Below the pieces are notes generated by a model. The model searched no databases, had not been told where the DNA came from, and saw nothing but the letters and a program-made list of their open reading frames with translations. Source: Clostridiales bacterium (lineage in GTDB: Bacteria; Bacillota; Clostridia; Saccharofermentanales; Saccharofermentanaceae). Taken from it: a stretch of DNA of 64,000 nucleotides. Below, in pieces: positions 1 to 8,138 of this stretch. Every line of letters starts with the position of its first letter. Position 1 is the stretch's first letter. Location of the stretch: assembly GCA_017561715.1 (NCBI GenBank), contig JAFZBN010000015.1, forward strand, positions 310,001 to 374,000, read 5' to 3'. The position numbers and the translations under genes are program-made.

Positions 1-167
1 TGCGTGATCAGGACATAGACCGAGTCATATCCGAAAAGGCCTCTGCTCCTAAGTTTGGAAAAAGCACTCATCGGGCAGTCCAGAAGGATGAGGTCATTTC
101 CGTTAACGAAGTACGCGCAGTTATGTTCTTTTGTAAAAGCAGATCCTCTTCCTAAAAACGTAAGCAT
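1..167 (-). CDS. MBL-fold metallo-hydrolase, N-terminal fragment at window edge
   Basis: About 55 residues are visible, reading leftward from the ATG at 167. They begin MLTFLGRGSAF, followed by NCAYFV, ILLDCP and, at the edge, VYVLITH. This is the opening beta-sandwich of metallo-beta-lactamase-fold hydrolases, where the strand ending in TH leads into the HxHxDH metal motif, which would lie just outside the window. The GGAGGAG ribosome binding site (174-180) overlaps the end of the adenylate cyclase gene, so the two are probably translationally coupled. Substrate is unknown; RNase Z-like or phosphodiesterase-like members are possible. The family call is fairly safe, the function is not. Confidence 0.7.
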   Translation of the reverse strand, partial: MLTFLGRGSAFTKEHNCAYFVNGNDLILLDCPMSAFSKLRSRGLFGYDSVYVLIT

Positions 168-170
168 CGG

Positions 171-1976
171 TTACTCCTCCGGTCCAAGCAGTTTCAATAC
201 TTCAAAGCCCTCGGCCTTACCCTTCAGTTTGATCGTGTCGCCGAGTGATTCATATTTCATGCGATCCCCGAGCTGTTCCGCGACAGAGCGGCTGATATAG
301 ACCGTTCCGCCCGGCGCGTTGGCCTCGAGTCGTGCCGCCGTATTAACGGTGTCACCGATCGCCGTATAGTCCATTCTCTTTTCCGAACCCATGTTTCCGA
401 CGACCGCAGGTCCGAAGTGCACGCCGACGCCGACATTGAGTTCTTCGTTGATCTCTTCTTTCAGTTTCTTCGAAAGCTCCTTTGCGCCGTCGATAATGTC
501 GAGCGCGGTCTTGGCCGCCGCCATGACAGGATCTTCCTGCGGAAGAGGCGCACCCCAGAATGCCATCGTCGCGTCGCCGACGAACTTATCGAGGGTACCG
601 TGGTTCTTTTCGATACAGGATGCCGTCATCGTCAGGTACTGGTTTAAGATATGTACGACTTCCTCAGGCGAAAGTCTTTCTGACATCGTCGTAAAGCCAC
701 GGATATCCACGAAAAGCACCGCGATATCACAGAGCTTTCCGCCGAGTTTTAAGTTCTCGGTGCCTTCTTTTAAGATCTCGCCGACGATACTCGGGGCAAC
801 ATATCTTTCGAACGTTCTCGTAACATTTTGTCTGGCGATCGCGGCTCTTGTGTAGTTGCCTGCGACAGTGATGATGAACAGTATGATAACGCCCATCGGG
901 ATCCAGAGAACGTGCGTGATATATCCGGATGAGTAAAGGAGCATACTGCTTCCGATACCGAGAACGAGGAACAATATCAGGAGAGGTACCGTAAAGAGAA
1001 GCCTTCTGTTATAGCAGAAATAGAAGAACGCAAAACATACAAGACCCAGGACCAGAAGCTGGACCGTATCGGATGCTTCCGTTTTATAGTTTCCGTTCAG
1101 ATAGCACTGGGTAACATTCGCCTGATATTCGACTCCGTACATCGGTGTGGATTTGTCGATCGCGGTGGTATAAGCATCCTGAATACCTGTCGTAAACAGT
1201 CCGATGAAGACGATCTTATCCGCAAAGAACGAAGGCGGTACTTCTCCGTCGATGACCTGGCTTAAGGAGATGCCGTCGTAGTATCCGTCCGGCTTTGCGG
1301 AAAACGGAACATAGAAGTGACCTCTGGCATCTACCGGCGGATCTTCGATCGTCATGCCATTCTGCTTCGCATAGATACTTGCCGCCTGATAGGCCATGGA
1401 GTAAACTCTCTGTCCGTCCGGCTCGATGTAAAGGACCGCGTGACGAAGTACACCGTCCTTATCCGGCATGGCGTTGATGTGTCCCTGTGTGGTCACGTTC
1501 TTCAGTTCGTCGTAGGGTTCTTCGTATCCTAAGATCGCGTAGGAATCTTTCGTGACCGCGACAGATCCGAAAGAATACTTCGCACCGAGATTGGCGGTCG
1601 TGGCCGTGACGACATTTCCGAGGTTCGCGGCTGCGTCGGCGAGCCTTTTATCCGCTTCTTCGGTGGTGGTTCCCAAATACTGGACATCGACCGCGACGAC
1701 CGCGGGTCTATACTCCGGATCTGAACCGAGAGCTTCGAGCGCGGAAGCCATGATCGTTCGATCCCAGGTACTGTACGGACCGAAACGGTCGATATCTTCT
1801 TTAGTGATACCGATGATAAGGATGTCGCCGGAAACGGCTTCAGGTGTCTGAAAGAGCTTGTCCTGCATCCACTGATCCGTACTTCGCATATACCCTCTGC
1901 CGCAGAAAAATGTAACGATCAGGGCACCGATCAGAGCGAATATGATTTTTCGGTTCGTCTCGTTTTTCATAATCAT
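171..1976 (-). CDS. CHASE2-domain class III adenylate cyclase
   Basis: A 601-residue membrane enzyme predicted to convert ATP to cyclic AMP. A signal-anchor helix (about residues 10-28) is followed by an extracytoplasmic CHASE2 sensor domain (to about 300), three closely spaced membrane helices, and a C-terminal cyclase domain. The cyclase shows the metal-binding aspartates in LFVDIRGFT and DKFVGDATMAFWG and the DYTAIGDTVN region near the end. It overlaps the FecR-domain gene upstream by one base and is followed directly by the MBL-fold gene, so the three form one transcription unit. CHASE2 cyclases often sit beside FecR-domain proteins, which suggests the FecR protein is the signal input. 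The signal is unknown, and no cAMP receptor protein is present in the window. Confidence 0.9.
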   Translation of the reverse strand: MIMKNETNRKIIFALIGALIVTFFCGRGYMRSTDQWMQDKLFQTPEAVSGDILIIGITKEDIDRFGPYSTWDRTIMASALEALGSDPEYRPAVVAVDVQYLGTTTEEADKRLADAAANLGNVVTATTANLGAKYSFGSVAVTKDSYAILGYEEPYDELKNVTTQGHINAMPDKDGVLRHAVLYIEPDGQRVYSMAYQAASIYAKQNGMTIEDPPVDARGHFYVPFSAKPDGYYDGISLSQVIDGEVPPSFFADKIVFIGLFTTGIQDAYTTAIDKSTPMYGVEYQANVTQCYLNGNYKTEASDTVQLLVLGLVCFAFFYFCYNRRLLFTVPLLILFLVLGIGSSMLLYSSGYITHVLWIPMGVIILFIITVAGNYTRAAIARQNVTRTFERYVAPSIVGEILKEGTENLKLGGKLCDIAVLFVDIRGFTTMSERLSPEEVVHILNQYLTMTASCIEKNHGTLDKFVGDATMAFWGAPLPQEDPVMAAAKTALDIIDGAKELSKKLKEEINEELNVGVGVHFGPAVVGNMGSEKRMDYTAIGDTVNTAARLEANAPGGTVYISRSVAEQLGDRMKYESLGDTIKLKGKAEGFEVLKLLGPEE

Positions 1977-3349
1977 TAAGCAGAGGTGGAATAGTAAATT
2001 ACAGGTTCCTCTTCATCATCCAGATAAATATAATCATAGCCGCCGTAATCATTCTCTTCACGATCAAGATGCTGCCAGTCCTCATTGATATATCCGATGT
2101 ACTCAAATGCGACCGGGCTGTCTCCGCCTTCATTCATTTGATGAGTCAGAATGTATACAGATCCGTCACCGTTCGGATCCCAGACACTCTTTGTGTAGGC
2201 ATTATACTCATCGTTTTCGGGGATCTCCGGGCCCGGATTATTCGATTCAGTTGCCGGATCCTCTTCTGAAGGTTCAGACGGTGTGGACGAAGAACCGGAA
2301 GGCTCAGATGACGAACCCGACGGTTCGGATGAAGAACCTGACGGCTCAGACGAAGATTCCGACGGCGTCGGATCCGGTGTCGGGTCAGGCGTCGGAGTCG
2401 GTGTGGTCTTATTCTTCGGCTTCGACGGCTTGGTCGGGTCATCCGGATCGGATGGCTCGGACGGGTCAGACGTATCAGACGTATCGCCTTCCGATGGCTC
2501 GGATGTCGGCGGATCTTCCTTTGAAGGATCGGATGATTCTCCGCTGCTCTCGTCCGGCTCTGTCGGATCGATGTCCTTATACGGATCCTCGAAAAGGGCT
2601 AAGATCTCTTCTTTACTCCAGCCTGTATCCTCGCAGACCTTGTTGAGGAGTTCCTCATTCTCCGCGATCATCGACAGCATGAAGTAGTTAAGGTCTTCCA
2701 CATCGACCTCTTCTTCTTCAAATGTTACGGTGTCTTCCGTTCTGTCGGAATATGTGTATACCTTGACCTTGTGACCGGCTTCGCAGTCCGTCTCTTTGGT
2801 CTCGCCGGTATCCGGGTTATGTGCGACGATGTGGACCTTGCCGTCCGTAATGATGACCGCCGGTCTTCCGTCGTCATCACAGAAAACATAGCCGGATGTG
2901 CCACGGATGCCGACCGTCATGGTCGATGTCTTGATCTCAAAGGATTCGTCGTCATTAAGTTTCTCGGTGACTTCAAAATACAGGCCGCCCTTTGTCAGGT
3001 TCAGTTCCAGTTTTTTGCCGCTCTTTGTGAATTCCGCGCGGCTGTCTGACTGAAGTGTGACGATCTTGCTGTCGTCAAGTCCGACGGAAGCAAGTCCGTC
3101 AAAACCGGTATTCAAAGCGTCTCCGCTCTGGAAACGGATATTGTCGATCACAGGTTTTTCTCTTCCCTGCGCATCTTCGATGTTGACTGTTCCTTCTACA
3201 CGAAGAAGGCGCATCGTGTTGGCCGTGATCGCGCTTTTCGAAAGTAAAAGCCAGACGATGACGATCGCGGCGATAACGACCACGATCACGCTTGCAGCGA
3301 TGATCTTTGTTTTCAGAGATAAACCTTTGATCTTATCTAAAAGCACCAT
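1976..3349 (-). CDS. FecR-domain membrane protein with Ser/Pro/Thr-rich stalk
   Basis: 457 residues. One N-terminal membrane helix (about 17-36) anchors an extracytoplasmic FecR domain, seen in segments such as FQSGDALNTG, ASVGL and VGIRGTSGYV (about 60-200). A long low-complexity linker rich in Asp, Ser, Pro and Thr follows, including several copies of a GSSSEPS heptad, then an acidic tail. In this context FecR is probably a periplasmic or wall-facing sensor partner of the CHASE2 adenylate cyclase, with which it overlaps by one base. The start ATG overlaps a copy of the dispersed AAAAGCAC octamer (3339-3346), giving the N-terminus MVLL. The heptad tract is a likely site of length variation between strains. 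Confidence 0.8.
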   Translation of the reverse strand: MVLLDKIKGLSLKTKIIAASVIVVVIAAIVIVWLLLSKSAITANTMRLLRVEGTVNIEDAQGREKPVIDNIRFQSGDALNTGFDGLASVGLDDSKIVTLQSDSRAEFTKSGKKLELNLTKGGLYFEVTEKLNDDESFEIKTSTMTVGIRGTSGYVFCDDDGRPAVIITDGKVHIVAHNPDTGETKETDCEAGHKVKVYTYSDRTEDTVTFEEEEVDVEDLNYFMLSMIAENEELLNKVCEDTGWSKEEILALFEDPYKDIDPTEPDESSGESSDPSKEDPPTSEPSEGDTSDTSDPSEPSDPDDPTKPSKPKNKTTPTPTPDPTPDPTPSESSSEPSGSSSEPSGSSSEPSGSSSTPSEPSEEDPATESNNPGPEIPENDEYNAYTKSVWDPNGDGSVYILTHQMNEGGDSPVAFEYIGYINEDWQHLDREENDYGGYDYIYLDDEEEPVIYYSTSA

Positions 3350-3434
3350 ATGATCTTCCCTTGTACTTCTCCCCCGTCAATAGTTGACAAACATATTTTA
3401 TAATATTTACCCGAGGAAATAAAGACAGTGGATG

Positions 3435-5765
3435 TCATTTCCAGCGTCCGATCGCCTTAAGTTCTTCGACTCTCTTTCTCTTTCGGATGTGCTCGAGGGC
3501 AAATATCAGGACTTTGATGATGACTACCTCGACAACACCGAAAAGAACAAGGATCTTCAGTTCATACGCGGAAAGGTCCGTTACCTTGTAGTAATAGCGG
3601 GTAAACGGGATCAAAAGCGAGAACAAGAAACCGAAGAACATCAGCTGGATAACGATCGAGCGGTAGGTGTTCAGAGGTCTGCTGATATGAACGAGCAGCA
3701 TGAACGCCGCGATCGCCATAAGATAGGTAGCGATCATTCCGACGCTGTCGATCGGGATGTTCTTTTTCTCTCCGTACATGGAAAGAACGGCGATCGTAAA
3801 GAAAGCCGTAAACGAGGCCGGTCCGGCATTCGTCAGGATCTTTCGGAAGAACTCCATCTTCTGCTTTCGAATGTTCGGCTCAAGAGACAGAAGGAACGCC
3901 GGAACACCTGTATTGAAAAGGGTTACGAGCGCGACCTGTGCCGGCTTGAGCGGATAGGTAAACGACGCCACGATCGCGCAGATCGCCAGAAGCGCCGAGA
4001 AGATATTCTTGAAAAGGAAAACTGTCGCGGATCTTGTGATGTTGTTGATGATCTGGCGGCCTCTGGAAACGATGTCCTTCATGCGGGAAAAGTCGGAGTC
4101 CAGAAGAACGACCTGCGCCGCCTGTCTGGCCGCGTCGGAACCGTTACCCATCGCGATCGAGCAGTCCGCTTCTTTCATGGCGAGGATATCGTTAACGCCG
4201 TCACCGGTCATGGCGACTTTCAGTCCGAATTTCTTAAGGGCAAGAACGATGCTCTTCTTCTGCTCAGGTTTTACACGACCGAAGACCGTGTACTTCTTTA
4301 CGGCTTCTTCGATATCTTCGTCTGTTTCCAAAGTGGTCGCGTCGACGTATCTGTCCGCGTTCCTGATGCCGACCTGGGTCGCGATCTTACTTACCGTCAG
4401 CGGGTTATCGCCGGAAATGACCTTGACCTCAACGCCCTGCTCCTTAAAGTAGGCGAAGGTCTCTTCGGCATTTTTACGGATACCGTTTTTAAGAACGATG
4501 AACATGATCGGAGCGATGTGTCCGTCTTTTTCGACTTCCGCGAATACCAGGACACGAAGTCCCTGATTTGCCTGTTCTTCGATCATATCGGAGTTCTTGC
4601 CGTAATCCTCTTTCGAAAGAAGGATGTCCGGCGCGCCGAGACGATAGGTCTTCTCCTTGAGGATGACCTCGGAATACTTCAGTTTGGAGGTAAACGGAGT
4701 TACCTGACAGTCGGTAAAGACTTCGCCCTTATCGAAGTATCCGACCAGCGCGTTCATGGTGATGTTGCCGTCGTCAACGGTCGCGATATAGCGGGAGATC
4801 AGCTGTCTTTCGGAAAGCATGAACTTTTCCGGATCATCCGCGGTCTTTCTTTTACCGTCCGGTCCGACCGGCGCGAAGATATCGGTAACGCTCATATCGT
4901 TTGATGTGATCGTACCCGTCTTATCGACACAGAGAACGTCAACACGTGCCAGCGTCTCGATACTTCTCATGTCGTGGAGCATGACCTGCTTTTGTGCCAG
5001 GTACATCGCGCCGAGAGCAAGAGCGACGGTCAGAAGGAGATAGAGACCTTCCGGGATCATGCCGATGATCGCGCCGACCATGGCAACGATGGATTCACTT
5101 ACCGTTAAGTGATTGACCGTGACGCCTTCCACATAAAGAGCGATTCCGAGCGGGATGATCATGATACCCGCGATCTTGATGATGAGCTCGATGTTCTTGA
5201 CCATCTCGGATTTCTTATCCTTGATCTCACGGGCCTTTGTCGTCAGCTGAGCCGCGTAGCAGTCTTCGCCGACCGCCGTGAGTTTCGCTTTACCTTTGCC
5301 GGAAACAACGAAAGAACCGGACATCAGGGTGCCGCCCTCTGTCTTTTCGATCTCGTCCGCCTCACCGGTCAGAAGAGATTCGTTAACGTTCAGTGTACCT
5401 TCACAAAGTTCGCCGTCAGCCGGGATCTGCTGACCGCCCTCCAGGAAAAGGATATCTCCCTTTTCCAGTTCATCCATCGGGATCGTGACCTTTTCGCCAT
5501 TTCTTTCGACGGTATAAGTTGCCTGAGCCAGTACGCTCAACTGGTCAAGGACCTTTTTGGAACGGAGCTGCTGGAAAATACCGATACCGGTGTTCGCGAT
5601 GATGATCGGCAGAAATGCCAGATCACGATAGGATCTCGCGATGATCAGGAGTACCGCGATGACCGCAAATACAAGGTTAAAGTATGTGAATACGTTATGG
5701 AATATGATGGCTCCCACCGTATCATTTCTTGCGGATAGTCTTATCTTTTTCTTTTCTGATGCCAT
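3435..5765 (-). CDS. P-type cation-transporting ATPase (CtpE-like)
   Basis: 776 residues from the preferred ATG at 5765 (MASEKKK); an upstream in-frame extension to 5855 reads non-typical sequence. Family marks are the actuator TGEAD loop, the phosphorylation motif DKTGTIT, the hinge GDGVND, and a bundle of C-terminal membrane helices. There are no N-terminal heavy-metal-binding domains. The sequence PEGLYLLLTVALALG just before the phosphorylation domain is like that of CtpE-type calcium ATPases, so divalent cation (Ca2+ or Mg2+) transport is the best guess; the ion is inferred, not proven. It is monocistronic, with its own promoter at 5861-5888. The nearest ribosome binding site, AAGGAGAAAGGA, lies unusually far (over 20 bases) from the chosen ATG, so the start is not certain. 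Confidence 0.85.
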   Translation of the reverse strand: MASEKKKIRLSARNDTVGAIIFHNVFTYFNLVFAVIAVLLIIARSYRDLAFLPIIIANTGIGIFQQLRSKKVLDQLSVLAQATYTVERNGEKVTIPMDELEKGDILFLEGGQQIPADGELCEGTLNVNESLLTGEADEIEKTEGGTLMSGSFVVSGKGKAKLTAVGEDCYAAQLTTKAREIKDKKSEMVKNIELIIKIAGIMIIPLGIALYVEGVTVNHLTVSESIVAMVGAIIGMIPEGLYLLLTVALALGAMYLAQKQVMLHDMRSIETLARVDVLCVDKTGTITSNDMSVTDIFAPVGPDGKRKTADDPEKFMLSERQLISRYIATVDDGNITMNALVGYFDKGEVFTDCQVTPFTSKLKYSEVILKEKTYRLGAPDILLSKEDYGKNSDMIEEQANQGLRVLVFAEVEKDGHIAPIMFIVLKNGIRKNAEETFAYFKEQGVEVKVISGDNPLTVSKIATQVGIRNADRYVDATTLETDEDIEEAVKKYTVFGRVKPEQKKSIVLALKKFGLKVAMTGDGVNDILAMKEADCSIAMGNGSDAARQAAQVVLLDSDFSRMKDIVSRGRQIINNITRSATVFLFKNIFSALLAICAIVASFTYPLKPAQVALVTLFNTGVPAFLLSLEPNIRKQKMEFFRKILTNAGPASFTAFFTIAVLSMYGEKKNIPIDSVGMIATYLMAIAAFMLLVHISRPLNTYRSIVIQLMFFGFLFSLLIPFTRYYYKVTDLSAYELKILVLFGVVEVVIIKVLIFALEHIRKRKRVEELKAIGRWK

Positions 5766-5807
5766 AATCTGTCTTCGTCGGACGTCCTTTCTCCTTGAGA
5801 CGGCCCG

Positions 5808-5888
5808 ACAATAGGATTCCTTTCTTTTATTCCCTCTTTGAAAGAATCTGACCAAATCCTATTGTACCATGTTTACGCTATTACTCAA
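5808..5888 (-). promoter_or_regulatory. Promoter of the P-type ATPase with flanking inverted repeat
   Basis: On the minus strand TTGAGT (5883-5888) and TACAAT (5861-5866) are separated by 16 bases, a good housekeeping promoter starting near 5854. A perfect 10-bp inverted repeat, ACAATAGGAT (5808-5817) and ATCCTATTGT (5856-5865), has one arm over the -10 box and one in the leader. The upstream arm is not transcribed, so this reads as a DNA operator rather than an RNA hairpin. The regulator is unknown. Confidence 0.55.
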
Positions 5889-5896
5889 GACAAAAT

Positions 5897-5924
5897 GAGC
5901 CTTTGCGTCGTGGCACAAAGGCTC
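5897..5924 (-). terminator. Intrinsic terminator after the cyclase-family hydrolase operon
   Basis: Minus-strand stem GAGCCTTTG / CAAAGGCTC (arms 5916-5924 and 5897-5905) is followed by ATTTTGTCTT. It lies 24 bases after the stop of the gene ending at 5948. Confidence 0.8.
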
Positions 5925-5947
5925 TGATCATTACAGTGTCAAAAAGT

Positions 5948-6529
5948 TCAGCCGATAAGATACGCGCGGCAGGGAGCTCCGTCCGCCCCGCCCAGATTGA
6001 TCGGCGCGGCGCTTAAGAAGTACTTGCCTTCCGGAACCTTCGAAAGTTCAATACCTTCGAGAAGTACGATGCCTTTTCCGAGAAGGACCAGATGGATCGG
6101 CGCCGGATCCTCCATGGGACCGACGGTCTGGCTTTCGTTTCCGAGAAGAAGGATACCCGCTTCGGCAAAAACTTCCGCGGCTTCTTTGGTAACGACGGCA
6201 TCCCCTTTGATGAGGATACGCTCGGCGGCACCGGCATCTTTAGCCGCGGACAAAAGTGCTTTTGCGTCATCGGCGGAAACATTTCCGTTTACGGTACCGA
6301 CATAGCAGTCACCGACAAATGAAGAAAGATCGACCTGATCGATCGTCTTACCGTCACCGATGAAATGGAAAGGCGCATCGACATGCGTGCCGTTATGGGC
6401 GCACATGGAAAACTTCGTGAGGTTACACACGTCACCGTTTGCCGTCGAAAGCACGCGCTCACCGACAGGCTGCGGATCGCCCGGAAAAACACGGCATGTG
6501 AACAGTTCCTGTGTAATATCGTAGATCAT
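5948..6529 (-). CDS. Cyclase-family (kynurenine formamidase-like) metal-dependent hydrolase
   Basis: 193 residues. The motif NGTHVDAPFHF near residue 50 matches the HGTHxDxPxH metal-binding signature of the putative cyclase / KynB-like amidohydrolase family, and the N-terminus MIYDITQELF is typical. Family members hydrolyse formamide or ester bonds and are cytosolic. The gene start overlaps the stop of the SDR gene upstream by four bases (ATGA), indicating co-translation. There are no tryptophan-degradation genes nearby, so true kynurenine formamidase activity is not supported. A terminator follows immediately. Family assignment is confident; the substrate is unknown. Confidence 0.8.
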   Translation of the reverse strand: MIYDITQELFTCRVFPGDPQPVGERVLSTANGDVCNLTKFSMCAHNGTHVDAPFHFIGDGKTIDQVDLSSFVGDCYVGTVNGNVSADDAKALLSAAKDAGAAERILIKGDAVVTKEAAEVFAEAGILLLGNESQTVGPMEDPAPIHLVLLGKGIVLLEGIELSKVPEGKYFLSAAPINLGGADGAPCRAYLIG

Positions 6530-7281
6530 GGCATAGTTCCTTCAAACTTCGGAAGACTCTTGGCTTTTTCAACTGCCTCTTCGAGCATCATACCATAAAA
6601 CTCACCCGCGGCGAGGTTTCTGCCGGATCTTTTATCATCGACAAAAGCACCGACAACGACCCCCGGCAGCGAGCTCTCTGGAGAGTTGGGAGCAGCGCTG
6701 CCGCCGAGGTCGGTACGGCACCATCCCGGGTCAGTCACATTGATGCAAATATCGGTGCCGTCATATTTTCCCGCAAGGTCACATGTGACCTTGTCGAGTG
6801 CTGCTTTACTGGCCGAATAGCCGGCCTGCTGGGGCTCGTTTCGAATACCGCTCGTCGTGTTGACGATACGGCCGAAGCCCGTCTTTTCCATTTTCTTAAG
6901 GAAGTGATAGGTGATCATCATCGGAGCGATCGTGTTGATCTTAAAGCTCTTCTCATAATCTTCCGCGGGAGTATCCAGATACTCGTTTCTGTACGCGACC
7001 TGAACTCCGGCATTATTCAAAACGATGTCAACGGTCACACCGAGCGCATCGATCTCGGAAAGCATCTTTTCCACCTGGGAAAGATCGGATAATTCCGCTT
7101 CTACAACAACGGCTTCAACTCCGCATTCACGGACTTTACCAAGAATACCTTCGCAGTGCTCTTTCGTTCTCGCGTGAAGGATGAGATTACATCCTTTCTG
7201 CGCCAGAAAAAGCGCCGCTCCATATCCGATTCCTCTAGCCGCGCCTGTAACTAAGGCCCAGCGTCCTTTTACGTCAACCAT
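6526..7281 (-). CDS. Short-chain dehydrogenase/reductase
   Basis: 251 residues from ATG 7281 (MVDVKGRW). This start is preferred over upstream ones because a GGGGGG ribosome binding site lies about 9 bases before it. The nucleotide-binding motif TGAARGIGYG (about residues 13-22), NNAGV and the catalytic YSASK are all present, so this is an active classical SDR using NAD(P)H. It is upstream of and overlaps the cyclase-family hydrolase, suggesting a two-step conversion of one small molecule, which cannot be named from the sequence. Confidence 0.88.
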   Translation of the reverse strand: MVDVKGRWALVTGAARGIGYGAALFLAQKGCNLILHARTKEHCEGILGKVRECGVEAVVVEAELSDLSQVEKMLSEIDALGVTVDIVLNNAGVQVAYRNEYLDTPAEDYEKSFKINTIAPMMITYHFLKKMEKTGFGRIVNTTSGIRNEPQQAGYSASKAALDKVTCDLAGKYDGTDICINVTDPGWCRTDLGGSAAPNSPESSLPGVVVGAFVDDKRSGRNLAAGEFYGMMLEEAVEKAKSLPKFEGTMP

Positions 7282-7341
7282 TATGAAATCCCCCCTCGAC
7301 GAAACAAGGGTATCATTCGAGTTTTTTCGTTGCAATAAAAA

Positions 7342-7377
7342 TGGGGAATGATGAACAATAAGTGCAACTATTCCCCA
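7342..7377 (-). terminator. Long-loop terminator-like hairpin after the LUD-domain gene
   Basis: Minus-strand TGGGGAAT (7370-7377) and ATTCCCCA (7342-7349) form a perfect 8-bp stem with a 20-base loop followed by TTTTTATTG. It lies between the LUD-domain gene and the SDR gene. The loop is long for a terminator, so an operator role for the SDR operon is an alternative. Confidence 0.5.
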
Positions 7378-7422
7378 AAATATTGATATTTTTAATTTGA
7401 CGGTCAAAATACCTGAAACGTA

Positions 7423-8052
7423 TCAGAATCCGAGATCTTCGTTCACCAGAACTACATGGATACGGTCCGCGTGACGAGAGAATCTTGTGATCAGGAACTG
7501 GCAGCAGATGCTGTCAGGAGATTTACAGTTCATGCAGGCACCTGTCTTCGCGCACGGTGTGGAAAGACCGAATCTCTGGGCATTGACCGGAGCCGCGATG
7601 TTTCTCGCGCGCTTCATGGCAGAATCGATATCGCTCGTGATCTTATTCATGCCGACGATGAAAACGACTTTTCTCGGTCCCTGCGCGATCGCGGATACAC
7701 GGTTCGCGTTTCCGTCGATGTTGACAAGGATACCGTCATCGGTCATAGCGTTGGCGGAAGAAATGAAGACATCCGCGTCGTAAGCCGCAAGCATCGCCGC
7801 GCGCTTATCTTCGTAGTTATCACGGTCGATGAAGTTGTAGTTTCCGTTTTTCAAGGCGTCGACCAGGCCGATCTCGTGCGCGCTCATCGCGCCGCCCATC
7901 GTGACCGAGGAACCCTCCGGAATGAGCTCAAGTGCTTTTGCCAGAGCCTCTTCTTTTGTCTCGGCAAAATAGCCCGTCATGTTTCTGGACTTAAGTCCTT
8001 CGATGATCTTCTTCGAAAGAAGCGTATTTCTCTGTTTCTCGATTTCGTGCAT
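7423..8052 (-). CDS. LUD-domain (LutC/YkgG-like) protein
   Basis: 209 residues. The central region (EGSSVTMGGAMSAHEIGLVDAL, then DVFISSANAMTDDGILVN and GPRKVVFIVGMNKI) is the LUD domain shared by lactate-utilisation proteins. The C-terminus carries five cysteines around CAKTGACMNCKSP and ICCQ, which could bind metal or an Fe-S cluster. No LutA or LutB partner is nearby, so this is a stand-alone member whose role is not established. It has its own promoter (8102-8130). Confidence 0.8.
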   Translation of the reverse strand: MHEIEKQRNTLLSKKIIEGLKSRNMTGYFAETKEEALAKALELIPEGSSVTMGGAMSAHEIGLVDALKNGNYNFIDRDNYEDKRAAMLAAYDADVFISSANAMTDDGILVNIDGNANRVSAIAQGPRKVVFIVGMNKITSDIDSAMKRARNIAAPVNAQRFGLSTPCAKTGACMNCKSPDSICCQFLITRFSRHADRIHVVLVNEDLGF

Positions 8053-8101
8053 AGGACAACCTCCCTTTTCGGATCAAACCGACCGGCTTTCGTTATGTCC
8101 C

Positions 8102-8130
8102 ATTGTATCGGGTTTTATCTTCTTTCTCAA
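8102..8130 (-). promoter_or_regulatory. Promoter of the LUD-domain gene
   Basis: Minus strand TTGAGA (8125-8130), a 17-base spacer and TACAAT (8102-8107) form a near-consensus housekeeping promoter, about 50 bases upstream of the start codon. Confidence 0.65.
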
Positions 8131-8138
8131 TAAGTCTC

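Noticed and set aside
3432..4904. Long plus-strand open frame opposite the P-type ATPase
   Set aside because: It is the antisense of a clearly conserved gene and is rich in Arg, Asp and Val with no family match; the same applies to long frames opposite gltB, gltD, carB and metE.
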